From Coleofasciculus sp. FACHB-T130 (GTDB lineage Bacteria; Cyanobacteriota; Cyanobacteriia; Cyanobacteriales; FACHB-T130): a stretch of DNA of 64,000 nt. The stretch covers positions 1 through 64,000 of the forward strand of contig NZ_JACJOG010000051.1 in the NCBI RefSeq assembly GCF_014695375.1. The letters run 5' to 3'. A program made the translations under genes and the position numbers. This document shows, one piece after another, positions 24,540-33,496 of the stretch (its first letter is position 1; the number at the start of each line of letters is the position of its first letter). Under the pieces are notes generated by a model that had not been told where the DNA came from, searched no databases, and worked only from the letters and a program-made list of their open reading frames with translations.

Positions 24540-26570
24540 TTAAAACCGGAAAGTTGCTCTCATCGTTCCCACGACTAACGTGTCATTTGCCGCATTATGG
24601 TCGGGGTTGAAAACGACTAAAACTCCCGGCGTCAGGAAAATGTTATCCGTCAATCTGGCTCGGTAAAACAGTTCTAAGTGCAAAGCAGTGTCACGACGCC
24701 CTCCCGGCGTCCCACTCAAATTGGTCAAAAAGTTGGGAAGATTGAAGCCATCCGGCAAGGTACTGGAAGTAATTTTCGGCGGCTGTCCAAACAAAATTCC
24801 CCCCAAATTTCCTCTACCAAACAAGTCAGGAAACGCAGAAAATAACATCCAATTCGTAGTTTCCACAGAACCCGAAAGATTGACCGGATCTGAAGAAGTC
24901 CACCCTCCCCAAGTCCCTAAAGTCAATCTAGGGTTGACGCGCCAAGCCAAAGTCCCTCCCACGGCGTGAGTATTAAAGGCAAAAGAAGTCGATGGCGAAA
25001 TAATCGGTGCCAAGGGCGAAATGAGTTGATTGTCGCCGGTGCCGATACCCAGCAAACCATCGGGAGAGTGTGAATAGATATAGTGCAACCCGATATCTAG
25101 ATTATTTGTAGGTGCAATGGTGAACTGCACGCCCGCACTGGTTCTACCGCCAAATAGTCCACCTTGGCTGCTATTACTGGTAAAGCTAGGAAGTTCAGCG
25201 CTGTAGACGGCTTGTAAACTCAGGCGTTTGTTAATTTGCCAGTCAAATCCAATGCCGCCCGTGCCGTTGCCAATTGACAGAATGGGGTTGCGCTGACCTA
25301 ATAAGGAAATCGAACCATCTCCCGAACCTTCCAAAGGATGGATACCGCGAAATGTATTGGCAGGGTTAACACCAGCGGGACCAACAATAATGCCGAAGTT
25401 ATCCGTGACTGGAAACCGATAGGAAAGGTCGCTTAAAACCAGGTCGTTGTTAGTTTCTAACTCAGTCGATAACCGACCCATATTGGTAAAGACAAAGGGT
25501 GCAGAAGAGGCGAGATTTCCACCCTGAAGCCCCGTCAGCAGTAAATCCTGTCCTGTAAACGAGGTTGCCAGAGACAGTTGAACGTTACTTGCTAGAGTCA
25601 ACTGAGCTTTACCAGAACGTTCCGGCACCCCATCTCTGGGGAACAAATCCACATCTACTTGATTGCTTCCCTGCAAGCCAACAATTGCTTGCCCAAATAG
25701 TCGAGTATTGGTAGAAAATTGGTGATTTTCGAGCTGTGCTGTGCGACTTTCTAAGTTATCGACTCGACCTTTAACTTCCGCTAGTTCCGTGGCATAGTCT
25801 TGTTGAAGCCGTTGCAGGGTTGCTAAATCATCTTGAGGAATGCCTTGGGGCTGTGACAAAATTGTTTCCAGGGCAGCATTGAGGGCGGCGGCAAATTCGT
25901 AGCGGCTGAGGGAACGGTTGCCGCGAAAGCTGCCATCCGGGTAGCCGGAGATGACTCCATACCGTTCTGTCAGGTTTTTTAGGGCTTGGTAACTCCAATC
26001 TTCCGGAGTAACATCGGTCAGTTGATCGACTGATGTTAATTGACTCATCGCATCGTCTGATTCATCGCTGTCAAGGATATTTTCTAAGCCTGGATTGTTC
26101 GGCTGAGTTGTTGCGAGTATCTCTTGGGAGGCATTCGGAGAACTCATTTGGGTTAACAAACCTCTCCCCCCTCCCCTCTCCTGCGAGGCGAGGGCAGTAA
26201 TATTATTCCCCCTTCCCTTACCCCCCTCATTCCCCTCGCTTGCGGCTACCGTGTACGATTTTTGGTTAAGTGGCAAAACGTTGATCGATCCCCCTAAATC
26301 TCCCTTAAAAAGGGGGACTTTAACTGGATTTCCCCCCTTTTTAAGGGGGGTTGGGGGGATCAAAACGGGACTGGTTTGAGAAGTCAGGCGATTGGAAGTT
26401 GAGAATTCTGGCTGCGTGACTTCAACCGTGACGGAAGGCTTTAAAACAGGTTGAGGCTCAGTTGCATCGAGCGATCGCTCGGATGGCTGAGGCATTACGG
26501 CTGAGGGTGGCAAAGTTGAGTTTTTCCCAGCAGTTAACAGTCCGACAACTACCAGGCTGAAGTCGCTCAT
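24540..26570 (-). CDS. OprB-type outer-membrane porin with SLH domain
   Basis: 676 residues. The N-terminal 170 residues are a disordered linker that contains translated dispersed repeats (see 26161-26361). An SLH domain (about 187-245, starting DVTPEDWSYQAL) anchors to peptidoglycan; a coiled coil follows (about 250-285), then an OprB-like beta-barrel ending in Arg-Phe, as outer-membrane proteins do. Cyanobacterial members take up solutes such as iron or sugars. The first residues (MSDFSLVVVGLL) are a poor signal peptide with an acidic start, and a stop lies just upstream, so the N-terminus may be altered. Confidence 0.88.
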   Translation of the reverse strand: MSDFSLVVVGLLTAGKNSTLPPSAVMPQPSERSLDATEPQPVLKPSVTVEVTQPEFSTSNRLTSQTSPVLIPPTPLKKGGNPVKVPLFKGDLGGSINVLPLNQKSYTVAASEGNEGGKGRGNNITALASQERGGGRGLLTQMSSPNASQEILATTQPNNPGLENILDSDESDDAMSQLTSVDQLTDVTPEDWSYQALKNLTERYGVISGYPDGSFRGNRSLSRYEFAAALNAALETILSQPQGIPQDDLATLQRLQQDYATELAEVKGRVDNLESRTAQLENHQFSTNTRLFGQAIVGLQGSNQVDVDLFPRDGVPERSGKAQLTLASNVQLSLATSFTGQDLLLTGLQGGNLASSAPFVFTNMGRLSTELETNNDLVLSDLSYRFPVTDNFGIIVGPAGVNPANTFRGIHPLEGSGDGSISLLGQRNPILSIGNGTGGIGFDWQINKRLSLQAVYSAELPSFTSNSSQGGLFGGRTSAGVQFTIAPTNNLDIGLHYIYSHSPDGLLGIGTGDNQLISPLAPIISPSTSFAFNTHAVGGTLAWRVNPRLTLGTWGGWTSSDPVNLSGSVETTNWMLFSAFPDLFGRGNLGGILFGQPPKITSSTLPDGFNLPNFLTNLSGTPGGRRDTALHLELFYRARLTDNIFLTPGVLVVFNPDHNAANDTLVVGTMRATFRF
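26161..26260. repeat. C-rich dispersed repeat inside the porin linker
   Basis: The plus strand reads ctctcccccctcccctctcc and later cccctcattcccctcgcttg. This type of gene-finder-like C/T-rich repeat (cctctcctgcgagg) is familiar from cyanobacterial intergenic DNA. Here it is translated as EGNEGGKGRGNN and ERGGGRGLLT. Confidence 0.5.
26287..26361. repeat. 75-bp inverted repeat in frame within the porin linker
   Basis: Both ends are GATCCCCC/GGGGGATC. The left arm (gatccccctaaatctccc, then ttaaaaaggggg) and the right arm (ccccccttttttaagg, then ggggttggggggatc) are nearly complementary. Translation gives IPPTPLKKGG and LFKGDLGGSI, peptides that recur in cyanobacterial proteins where this repeat has inserted, from memory. 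Confidence 0.75.
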
Positions 26571-26642
26571 GAGATTCTAGTCATTCTGGATACATAGCCG
26601 TTACCTTTGACAGCCGAAATTGCTAACTTCAGGAAATCAACT

Positions 26643-26675
26643 AAAAAAAACGGCACCCCACTTAGGAATGCCGTT
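26643..26675 (-). terminator. Terminator of the ferredoxin-MBL gene
   Basis: On the minus strand ACGGCA (26674-26669) pairs with TGCCGT (26655-26650), followed by seven more T. It lies about 110 bases after the stop of the gene starting at 27656. Confidence 0.75.
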
Positions 26676-26783
26676 GCCATATCAGTTTTTGGCGTCACAA
26701 GTTACGCATTGAGGCGTTATCCTTCTGACGCGGTGTGCTTCTAACCCCCTTGTTCAAGAGGCGTTGAGAAAATCAAAAAGACT

Positions 26784-27656
26784 TTAACGCGCTTCCATCC
26801 AGGCGATACACTGCTGCATCTGCTGGCGCATCGTCTCATTGTCAGCATGGTATCGGCGTCCGTGACCGGGTAGCACCCACTCAAACGAGTAATTAGCCAG
26901 CTTTCGCATTGATTTAAGCAATTCAGGCCAGGAATACCAACAGACATCGGGGAAGGCAAACAAGTGATTTAAACTTGGCGACCAAGCCAGATGATCTCCC
27001 GTGAACAGAAATTTATTTTTGTACAGTAAAACCGTGTGACCTTTTGTATGACCGGGCACTGGAATAATTAACAAATCTGGCTCCAACTGTACTGGCTCTA
27101 AGCCAGTTAGCTGAATTTCCACATTGCGAGTACCCGAAGAGATTTCATCGGTGTGGAGAATTCGCTGACACCCAAAATGCTCGGCATACTTTTGATGATC
27201 CGCTACATCATCTCGGTGCGTCAGATACATATAGCGAATCTCTCCCATTTCCTCTAGCCGCTTCACCAGAGGAGGCGTAAAGCGGGGAGAATCAACTAAC
27301 ACATTGCCTTCCGGTCGCACAATTAAATAGCTAGCAGCGCCATAGGAATTTTCTGCATGATAGCCGCAATGATAGACATTTTCAGCGACTAAAATCGGAA
27401 AACTGTGCTGAGCATCTTTAACGTCTTTTGGCTTCTCCACAGTCCCAATGGAAGCCGTAGGACAAGACAAAAGAGCCTGCATTGCTTTTAATCTTTCAGC
27501 CTCATTTTCTGGCTGATGATAAACTGCTGACTGCTCATCGGTGCGATAAAACACCTCTGGAGTCATCCAACGACAAGTATCGCAATCAATACAAGTCGTA
27601 TCAACGTAAAAATCGCCACTAATATTTTCAGGGTGACGCTGATTTAAGTGAGCCAT
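26784..27656 (-). CDS. Ferredoxin-like/metallo-beta-lactamase fusion protein
   Basis: 290 residues. The N-terminal part has CxxCxxC (Cys22, Cys25, Cys28) and a fourth Cys about 65 in LLSCPTASIG, the 4Fe-4S ferredoxin pattern. The C-terminal part is a metallo-beta-lactamase fold with THRDDVADH (a variant of HxHxDH), PGHTKGH, TGDH and PGHGR, so the metal site looks complete except that the first His-X-His is His-Arg-Asp. The reaction is unknown; the family includes glyoxalase II and flavo-diiron-type hydrolases. Coupling a cluster to a hydrolase suggests redox control. Confidence 0.85.
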   Translation of the reverse strand: MAHLNQRHPENISGDFYVDTTCIDCDTCRWMTPEVFYRTDEQSAVYHQPENEAERLKAMQALLSCPTASIGTVEKPKDVKDAQHSFPILVAENVYHCGYHAENSYGAASYLIVRPEGNVLVDSPRFTPPLVKRLEEMGEIRYMYLTHRDDVADHQKYAEHFGCQRILHTDEISSGTRNVEIQLTGLEPVQLEPDLLIIPVPGHTKGHTVLLYKNKFLFTGDHLAWSPSLNHLFAFPDVCWYSWPELLKSMRKLANYSFEWVLPGHGRRYHADNETMRQQMQQCIAWMEAR

Positions 27657-27943
27657 AATCTAACCTAATTGGTTGTTTAAAAAGAATCTTGTGCAAAATA
27701 AATGCCTTAAAGTGGAAGCTCGAAAAAGGGAGATAGAAAAGGCTCAATTTGCAGATCAATTTGCCGACATTGTTCAACTTCCTGTACTTGAGTCCATTAG
27801 TTCAAAAAACCTAACTTTAGAGAGATGATAAAAATAAGCTGCTCATCCCTTTTAAAGGTGGGACTACAAAAATTATAGGAACGCACTTGCTCGCGTCTGT
27901 CTAACCTAAAGCAAATAGATATAGAAATGGGATGCGATTGTGC
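27657..27943. other. Intergenic region upstream of the ferredoxin-MBL gene
   Basis: About 287 bases between two minus-strand genes, AT-rich. A promoter for the ferredoxin-MBL gene must lie here; I see no clear consensus. Confidence 0.35.
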
Positions 27944-28654
27944 TTACCAATCAATGGGTTGGCGATCGCGGAAAAAACCACTCGTGGGGCCATCATCTGG
28001 AAGAGTAGCCAGCCACACAATTGTTTCAACCCCTTGCTCTACAGACCGGGTAGCATTTGGGCCACCCATATCGGTTCTTACCCAGCCAGGACACACAGAA
28101 TTCACTAAAATATTGGTGCCTTCCAACTCATTTGCAAAAATCCGGGTAAGGGCATTTAATGCGGTTTTGGACATTCGATAAGCGGGAAATCCAGTGTTCA
28201 TGTCGGATAACTGTCCTGCACCCGATGATACGTTCACAACACGCCCATACTGATGCTCTTTCATCAGCGGAATTAATGCTTGGCAAAGCAGTAATGGGCC
28301 GTGTAAATTCGTCTCCATCGTTTCGTGAATGGTACTAACCTTGGTGTTGAAGATACTACCCTCTGGATCTCCTAAAGGATCTCTCGCAATTCCAGCATTG
28401 TTCACTAGAATATCTAATCGCCCAAATTGATTGCGGATGAACTGAGCAAGATGCTCAATACTCTCTGCACTGGTGACATCAAGCGGATGAGAAACTACAT
28501 CTAAGCCTTCAGCTTGCAATTTCTCAACGGCTGCTTTCCCCTTTGCTTCGTCACGACTGGTCAGAATCACTTGGATATCTCGCTTTGCGAGTTGTCGGCA
28601 AGTTTCAAAACCCAGTCCCCGATTGGCACCCGTGACAATTGCGACTTTCTTCAT
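27944..28654 (-). CDS. Short-chain dehydrogenase/reductase
   Basis: 236 residues, full-length classical SDR. The NADP-binding motif is TGANRGLG near the start, followed by NNAG mid-domain, and the catalytic Ser in VSSGAG with YRMSK, i.e. Ser...Tyr-x-x-x-Lys. The tail VCPGWVRTDMGG is typical of the family, which resembles carbonyl reductase/CBR1-like enzymes. It reduces carbonyls with NAD(P)H; the substrate is unknown. Cytosolic. Confidence 0.93.
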   Translation of the reverse strand: MKKVAIVTGANRGLGFETCRQLAKRDIQVILTSRDEAKGKAAVEKLQAEGLDVVSHPLDVTSAESIEHLAQFIRNQFGRLDILVNNAGIARDPLGDPEGSIFNTKVSTIHETMETNLHGPLLLCQALIPLMKEHQYGRVVNVSSGAGQLSDMNTGFPAYRMSKTALNALTRIFANELEGTNILVNSVCPGWVRTDMGGPNATRSVEQGVETIVWLATLPDDGPTSGFFRDRQPIDW

Positions 28655-28864
28655 TGGATTTTCTATATTTCCACTGCTCCCTTTGTTTCTACTCTAGACT
28701 TTTTTGCTTTTATTGAGTGTTCTGCAAAAATTTCAGGACTGATTTATCAATGAAGTTTCGGCAGATTCCTTGGGAAGTTGCTCAGAATCTGGTTAATTTC
28801 TTGTCATGGGTAAATGAACGTACAGAAGCAAAATTAGCAACACGGGTACAGTTTCCTGTACGCA

Positions 28865-29755
28865 TTAGGGCGCAAGCCACAAAGCAACATTCCGCGCATA
28901 AGTCTTGATATCTTCTAGGGCGCGTGGCTCTTGGTTCATGCCATCGCCGGGAGCCTCATCCACAAAGCTAGGACAACCTTTTTCGATGTCCCAGTTGTAA
29001 TCGACAAAATGGTGAAAACTCGATGCAGCAACTGCACGCCCTAGGGTGTTGCCGTCAGTGTCTTTTTCACTTTCGATAACAACAGCCAGATTAAAGGGAC
29101 GACCTGTAATTAAGCTTTTGCCCATTGCAATAACACGAGCATTTTTTGCGCCTGCGGGAACTCCGATTGCGCCCTCATGGGGATGAGTGGGAAAATATTC
29201 GACTAATCCAGAAGGTGAATTGGGATTGCGTAGAAGTTCGTGAATGGGTTCCGTAGGCGTTATTTTTTGATAGTCGCCGTTGCGCCCAGAATGATAGTTA
29301 GGCCAGGAAATATAGGTTGTGTAGGGGTCGTCAATGCACCAGCGAGATTCGTCGGGGTCTGGATTTTTGGTGTTGAAAAAGTGGATCGCGCCGATGTCAC
29401 CCAGACCGTACATGGAGCAACCCATATCTTGATGATCGCGGGTGGTGAGGATACCTCCACCGCGTTTGCGAAATGCATTGATTCCCGCACAATCTTTTTC
29501 CGTCAGACCTTCGCCAGTATCTAATGCGAATAGCCATAGCTGGTCAAAATCCGAGCGGTCGAGGGTACTTAAAATTGGGTCGTTGCCGTCTGCATCTAAC
29601 ACGCGATCGCGTTCTGTTACTTCAAACAGGGGATTCCCCGCTTCATCTGTAACAGATGCGAGATAGTCGCGTAACAACGAGAAGCGCCAAATACTCCAGT
29701 CATCTTCTGTTGTCGGGATGGTTGTCTGGAGCAAAATGCGAATGGGTTGTGTCAT
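28865..29755 (-). CDS. ThuA/class I glutamine amidotransferase-like hypothetical protein
   Basis: 296 residues. It starts with IRILLQTTIPTTEDDWSIWRF and contains LWLFALDTGEGLTEKDCAGINAFRKRGGGILTTRDHQDMG, which resembles the nucleotide-binding-like core of ThuA/GATase1-fold proteins. No clear catalytic triad was identified. Its ATG overlaps the stop of the upstream pirin-like gene in the 4-base ATGA, so the two are translationally coupled. Function unknown. Confidence 0.75.
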   Translation of the reverse strand: MTQPIRILLQTTIPTTEDDWSIWRFSLLRDYLASVTDEAGNPLFEVTERDRVLDADGNDPILSTLDRSDFDQLWLFALDTGEGLTEKDCAGINAFRKRGGGILTTRDHQDMGCSMYGLGDIGAIHFFNTKNPDPDESRWCIDDPYTTYISWPNYHSGRNGDYQKITPTEPIHELLRNPNSPSGLVEYFPTHPHEGAIGVPAGAKNARVIAMGKSLITGRPFNLAVVIESEKDTDGNTLGRAVAASSFHHFVDYNWDIEKGCPSFVDEAPGDGMNQEPRALEDIKTYARNVALWLAP

Positions 29756-30159
29756 CGTTTTTTACCTAATTCTTCTGAATCGAGAATTATCCAAATTTGC
29801 AGAAAATGGGCGGAATTAGTTTCAGAGAAATTAAATTCACGGTGGGTGATGCCAGCGCCAGCACTCATCATCTGTGCGTCTCCTGGATAAGTACCTGTCC
29901 GATTCCCCAAGCTATCTTGATGCTCCATAGCACCTTCTAGGACGTAGGTGAGGATTTCCATGTCATGATGGCTGTGGGCACCGAAACCAGAACCGGGTAA
30001 GACTCTATCATCGTGAATCAGCCTGAGAGTGCAAAATCTCATTGGCTCTGGGTCAAACAAACCCCCCAAGGAAAAGGTGCGATCGCTATCCAGCCAACCT
30101 AGCTTGGTATAACCGCGATTTTGTCTGTCGTGGATTAAATTGAGCGTATCTTGACTCAT
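29752..30159 (-). CDS. Pirin N-terminal half (truncated), coupled to the ThuA-like gene
   Basis: 135 residues from the ATG at 30159, which has GAGGTG eight bases upstream; the GTG at 30168 is the only other choice. The pirin metal-binding cupin is intact: HSHHDMEI, and later the GAGITHREFN region with Glu. Normal pirins run to 230-290 residues with a second cupin, which is absent: the protein ends IWIILDSEELGKKR just where the linker starts. The stop is inside the next start codon. Pirins are iron-binding and include quercetinase-active members; this half may still bind metal. Confidence 0.8.
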   Translation of the reverse strand: MSQDTLNLIHDRQNRGYTKLGWLDSDRTFSLGGLFDPEPMRFCTLRLIHDDRVLPGSGFGAHSHHDMEILTYVLEGAMEHQDSLGNRTGTYPGDAQMMSAGAGITHREFNFSETNSAHFLQIWIILDSEELGKKR

Positions 30160-30168
30160 CGCTTGCAC

Positions 30169-30502
30169 CTCGGTTTGAGTAGTCAGACACGGATGTCAGT
30201 TCATGCGATCGCCTAACGCTAGCAGCTACATTGGCATTGGTGAAATTATCAACGGTTATTGTAACGAAGGCAACAGTTAGTAACTGTTGTTAGCGCTACT
30301 AGGCACTGTAGCTTTTGTGAGGAAAGCGAGATAGTTCCATAACGAGGAATGCTAAATACTCTAGTTATCTCCTCGGATCTAAAGGGTCGTTTGCAACAAA
30401 AATACTCATAGACTTTTCTATCGCCCTGCCAGCTTTAGAATGAGCGTGAATCTAGCTGATTTCCCAGATTGTTAACATTTGATTAATTGCAGAGGAACAC
30501 TT
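30169..30502. promoter_or_regulatory. Divergent intergenic region with perfect palindrome (operator candidate)
   Basis: Around 330 bases separate pirin (left) from the OGFr-like gene (right). AACAGTTA-G-TAACTGTT at 30272-30288 is a perfect 17-base palindrome, and a similar half site (AACGGTTATTGTAACG) lies 20 bases before it. This pair looks like a bound operator for a dimeric regulator. No regulator gene is adjacent. Confidence 0.45.
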
Positions 30503-31063
30503 ATGGCAAAATCATCTGACAAAGAATTGGTTGCTAAAGCATCCCCGGCTCTTGTGGCTTTCTATCTTAGTCAACATCCTGATTCAGAAGGACGGATGAT
30601 CGACGAGATTTGGTCATGGAATTACGAAAAGCTTGAACGGATTCATGACTATGTTCAGTGGCTTTTTCCCCTGAAAGATAAAAGTGGCTACAACCCTAAT
30701 GCACTGGTTCTAAATGATGAAATTGTTCAAGCTTTTCGGACAGATCCTCTACTTAAAACACGTCTGCAAAAGTCATTTAAAGTAATGCTCAGGTTTTATG
30801 GATTTAAATGCAATGAAGGAAACGTAAACAATATTGTAATAACAAAATCAGATCAATATCAAGATAGAAAACGGGCTTGGATTGAGCCTCTGAATCATAA
30901 TTACCTCCGAATTACCAGAATTTTAAAATGTTTGACAACTCTGGGATTAGAAAATTATGCTCAAGCTTTTTTCAAGTGTTTAGATAATATCTACTCAGAA
31001 GAAAGTCAAAAAATTGGAGCTGATACTTATGCTTTTTGGAAAAGGGCAATTGAAATGAGTTAA
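30503..31063 (+). CDS. Opioid growth factor receptor (OGFr)-like domain protein
   Basis: 186 residues starting at the ATG at 30503, preceded by AGAGG; a TTG at 30479 would add eight residues. The OGFr hallmarks are W, then NYEKLERIHDYVQWLFPL, then a Phe/Leu-rich helical region and the WIEPLNHNYLRITRILK segment. In animals OGFr binds enkephalin; bacterial members of this Pfam family have no known function. It is a single-domain soluble protein. Found alone, divergent from pirin. Confidence 0.75.
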   Translation: MAKSSDKELVAKASPALVAFYLSQHPDSEGRMIDEIWSWNYEKLERIHDYVQWLFPLKDKSGYNPNALVLNDEIVQAFRTDPLLKTRLQKSFKVMLRFYGFKCNEGNVNNIVITKSDQYQDRKRAWIEPLNHNYLRITRILKCLTTLGLENYAQAFFKCLDNIYSEESQKIGADTYAFWKRAIEMS

Positions 31064-31223
31064 TTTTTGGGGTTTATTGCCTAAACGATCGTTGTAATGA
31101 ACCCCGAACATTCTCCTGAAAAACGACAATAAAATTACCTGTCCTTGGATAAGAGAGCGGGCAATCTTCATCTTCCTTGAAAGCCAGTCTAGTAGGAATA
31201 TTGGGTAAAAAAAGCAGAATATA

Positions 31224-31260
31224 GAGTCAGCAGAGGCAAAGCATTCGCCCCTACTGACTC
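31224..31260. repeat. Dispersed GTAGGGGCGAATGC-type hairpin
   Basis: GAGTCAG (31224-31230) pairs with CTGACTC (31254-31260). The interior reads gcattcgcccctac, the reverse complement of GTAGGGGCGAATGC, matching repeats commonly seen between cyanobacterial genes. It sits between two convergent genes and may terminate both. Confidence 0.55.
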
Positions 31261-31325
31261 CTTTATGGGTAAGCACAATATGTTGCTTTGATGAATACCG
31301 ATTAATTACATAATCCAGTCGGTGC

Positions 31326-32111
31326 TTACACGGGATGCAGGTGAGTTTTAATCGTCACCCAAGGTGCTTTCGCGATCGCGTTCCGCATCGTCTCCTCGTC
31401 TGGGAAGGTTTCCGATAGATAGCGTCCTTCGCAAACCAGCGTTACCGCATTCTCTGAAAAAGGCCAAGGACTTACCGCTACCTGAGTTGGATCGCCTGCT
31501 AGTGGCGTCAGCTTCAGCGTAATTTCACCCTCAGCGGTGGGAACCTTCTCTACTGAACGCTCTTTACTTAACTTCATGCACAAGATCAGCGATAAACAAT
31601 CCCAGATTCCCACTAACTGCCGATTTCGGGCGATCGCTTCTGGTGTGCTGTAGGGTGCGTAATCCGGATCGTTGCGGAGGGAGTCAATTAATTCCTTCTG
31701 GAAAGCCTGTTCGCGCCCTAGGAAGTCCTGCACAAGCTGGATATCTTCTGCGGAGTCGTTACTAGAGTCGTAATGCTCGTAGAGGCGCGTACCGTGCAGG
31801 GAAGCTAGCAGCGCTGGATATCTTCCTTGGGCGATCGCTAATTGTCCGGCTTTTGACCAAATATCTATATGGATTTTTCTCGGTAATTCCGTGAAACTGT
31901 GCGGCAAACCTGTTTTTGGGTTGAAGGTAGGCGTCTTTTCCCAGGACAGCCAGCCAATATCATGTTGCTCGGCACCTAAGCAAACCTCTTTTCTAGGTTC
32001 CAACTTCCCAAAATACTCATTTCCCCACGCTTGTGCCAATTGACCCGATACCCACGCATGGGCAAGCTGCGCGATCGCTATCAGCCCCTCTGGTTCTTTG
32101 CGATATAGCAT
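31326..32111 (-). CDS. DUF3891 family protein
   Basis: 261 residues, similar in length and sequence to DUF3891. Features are AQLAHAWVSGQLAQAW near the start, the acidic AEQHDIGWLSWE motif (about 45-60) reminiscent of HD-type metal sites, and SLHGTRLYEHYDS. The function of the family is unknown. Soluble, no signal. Confidence 0.85.
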   Translation of the reverse strand: MLYRKEPEGLIAIAQLAHAWVSGQLAQAWGNEYFGKLEPRKEVCLGAEQHDIGWLSWEKTPTFNPKTGLPHSFTELPRKIHIDIWSKAGQLAIAQGRYPALLASLHGTRLYEHYDSSNDSAEDIQLVQDFLGREQAFQKELIDSLRNDPDYAPYSTPEAIARNRQLVGIWDCLSLILCMKLSKERSVEKVPTAEGEITLKLTPLAGDPTQVAVSPWPFSENAVTLVCEGRYLSETFPDEETMRNAIAKAPWVTIKTHLHPV

Positions 32112-32467
32112 TTATGGTTCCTACCGCATCTTCCTAACTATAGTCGTGATGAGTTGGATGCTCCTCATCACAGCAAGCCGTGCTTTATCCATTTAAACCG
32201 CTCGCGCCCCACGAGTCTGTCCGCTCCGAGATTGATTTCCACGAACGGGATCGGCAGTGAATAGAGTAATCCTAATTTCCTTTGTTTTCAGGAAGGCAAG
32301 GAAGGAGCGAAGAGGTTGGATGTAACGTTAGGTGAATCAGGCGCGAGGGGACGCGATCTCGAAGCGAGTGCGATCGCGTTCCCTCAAATTCAGCACCTTA
32401 AATTCAGAACCTCAAATGCACAAGTCGGTGCAACGACAGTTGAACCGAAACTTTTACTGACTAAGTT
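32112..32467. other. Intergenic region with HIP1-containing hairpin
   Basis: About 355 bases, no gene. GAGGGGACGCGATC (32345-32358) pairs with GATCGCGTTCCCTC (32372-32385), with one G-T wobble and a 13-base loop. The right arm contains the HIP1 core. It lies between two minus-strand genes, downstream of neither stop immediately. Confidence 0.4.
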
Positions 32468-33364
32468 TTATTGACTGCTCAGCTGCGCCAACCAATCCAA
32501 TATCAAAGGATTCACCACGTCCGGACGTTCATCATGGGGACAGTGACCCGTTTTGGGAATGCCGACAACCTTCACGGGTTGCCCATTCTCACTTAGCTCT
32601 TTATAAATCGTCGCACCCTTAATCGGCGTCCAGGGGTCATCTTCTCCCCAAAGTACCAGCAGCGGGTGTTGTATTTTTGGCAACAACTCAGCTGGGCTAG
32701 GGCCAGGGGGTGCCGTGAGAATTGAGGCAAAAACCTGCTGAGCGCCCGTGTCACAAGAAGGATCGTAAAGCATATCCACCAGTTCATCCGTGATAGCTTC
32801 AGGGTTCACGTAGACCTGTCTGAGCGTGCGACGGAGACGAGCTTTGTGGCGGATGCGGTTAAATAGGAACGGGCCAGCGACTTTGGAACTGACCAGCTTC
32901 GTGAAGGCTCCCATCACCAGCCGCAGGGGGAAATTCAGCTCATCGGGGCGATGATTTAAGCCCCCGGCGCAGTTAATCAGCACGCCACCAGCGGAAATTT
33001 CTGGAGAATTCACCACTACCATCAAGCTGAGTAATGCCCCAATCGAGTTGCCGACAAAGACGGTCGGTTCCTGAATATGAGTTTTCCAGAAATCCTTGAG
33101 CAATTCTTCCCACAACTGGAGATTGTAATCGAGGGCTGGCTTGTCCGAACCGCCGAAGCCGAGTAAATCTAGGGCAAATACTCGGTAGCCCTCAGCGGCG
33201 AGGACTGGCATATTCTTGCGCCAGTGTCCAATGGAAGCGCCAAAGCCGTGAATCAGCACTAGAGGGCGACCTGTGCCCATGACTGTGTACTGAATCCGGT
33301 AGCCGCGCCAAGTCCAGTTGAGTTTTTCAAAAGTGCTTCCTGTTTTTAGCTGCTGAGTCGTCAC
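32468..33364 (-). CDS. Alpha/beta-hydrolase, chlorophyll-dephytylase-like
   Basis: 298 residues with GTG start (AAGGAAT upstream). It has HGFGASIGHW (oxyanion loop), nucleophile Ser107 in GNSIGA, acid in GEDDPWTP, and His in KTGHCPHDE. The GNSIG elbow and the WTWRGYRIQYTVMG N-terminus resemble the plastid/cyanobacterial hydrolases related to pheophytinase and chlorophyll dephytylase, but the substrate cannot be proven. No signal peptide. Confidence 0.85.
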   Translation of the reverse strand: MTTQQLKTGSTFEKLNWTWRGYRIQYTVMGTGRPLVLIHGFGASIGHWRKNMPVLAAEGYRVFALDLLGFGGSDKPALDYNLQLWEELLKDFWKTHIQEPTVFVGNSIGALLSLMVVVNSPEISAGGVLINCAGGLNHRPDELNFPLRLVMGAFTKLVSSKVAGPFLFNRIRHKARLRRTLRQVYVNPEAITDELVDMLYDPSCDTGAQQVFASILTAPPGPSPAELLPKIQHPLLVLWGEDDPWTPIKGATIYKELSENGQPVKVVGIPKTGHCPHDERPDVVNPLILDWLAQLSSQ

Positions 33365-33496
33365 GATAATTATTAAGATTCCTTAACTATTTTTCTATCG
33401 TAATAGTCTCTATCATTAAAAAGAGATAAACCAGGGAACATCTAACCGACTTGAAAAGTCACGCTACCCGTTTTGTTTAGGTGTGAGAAGAGATTA

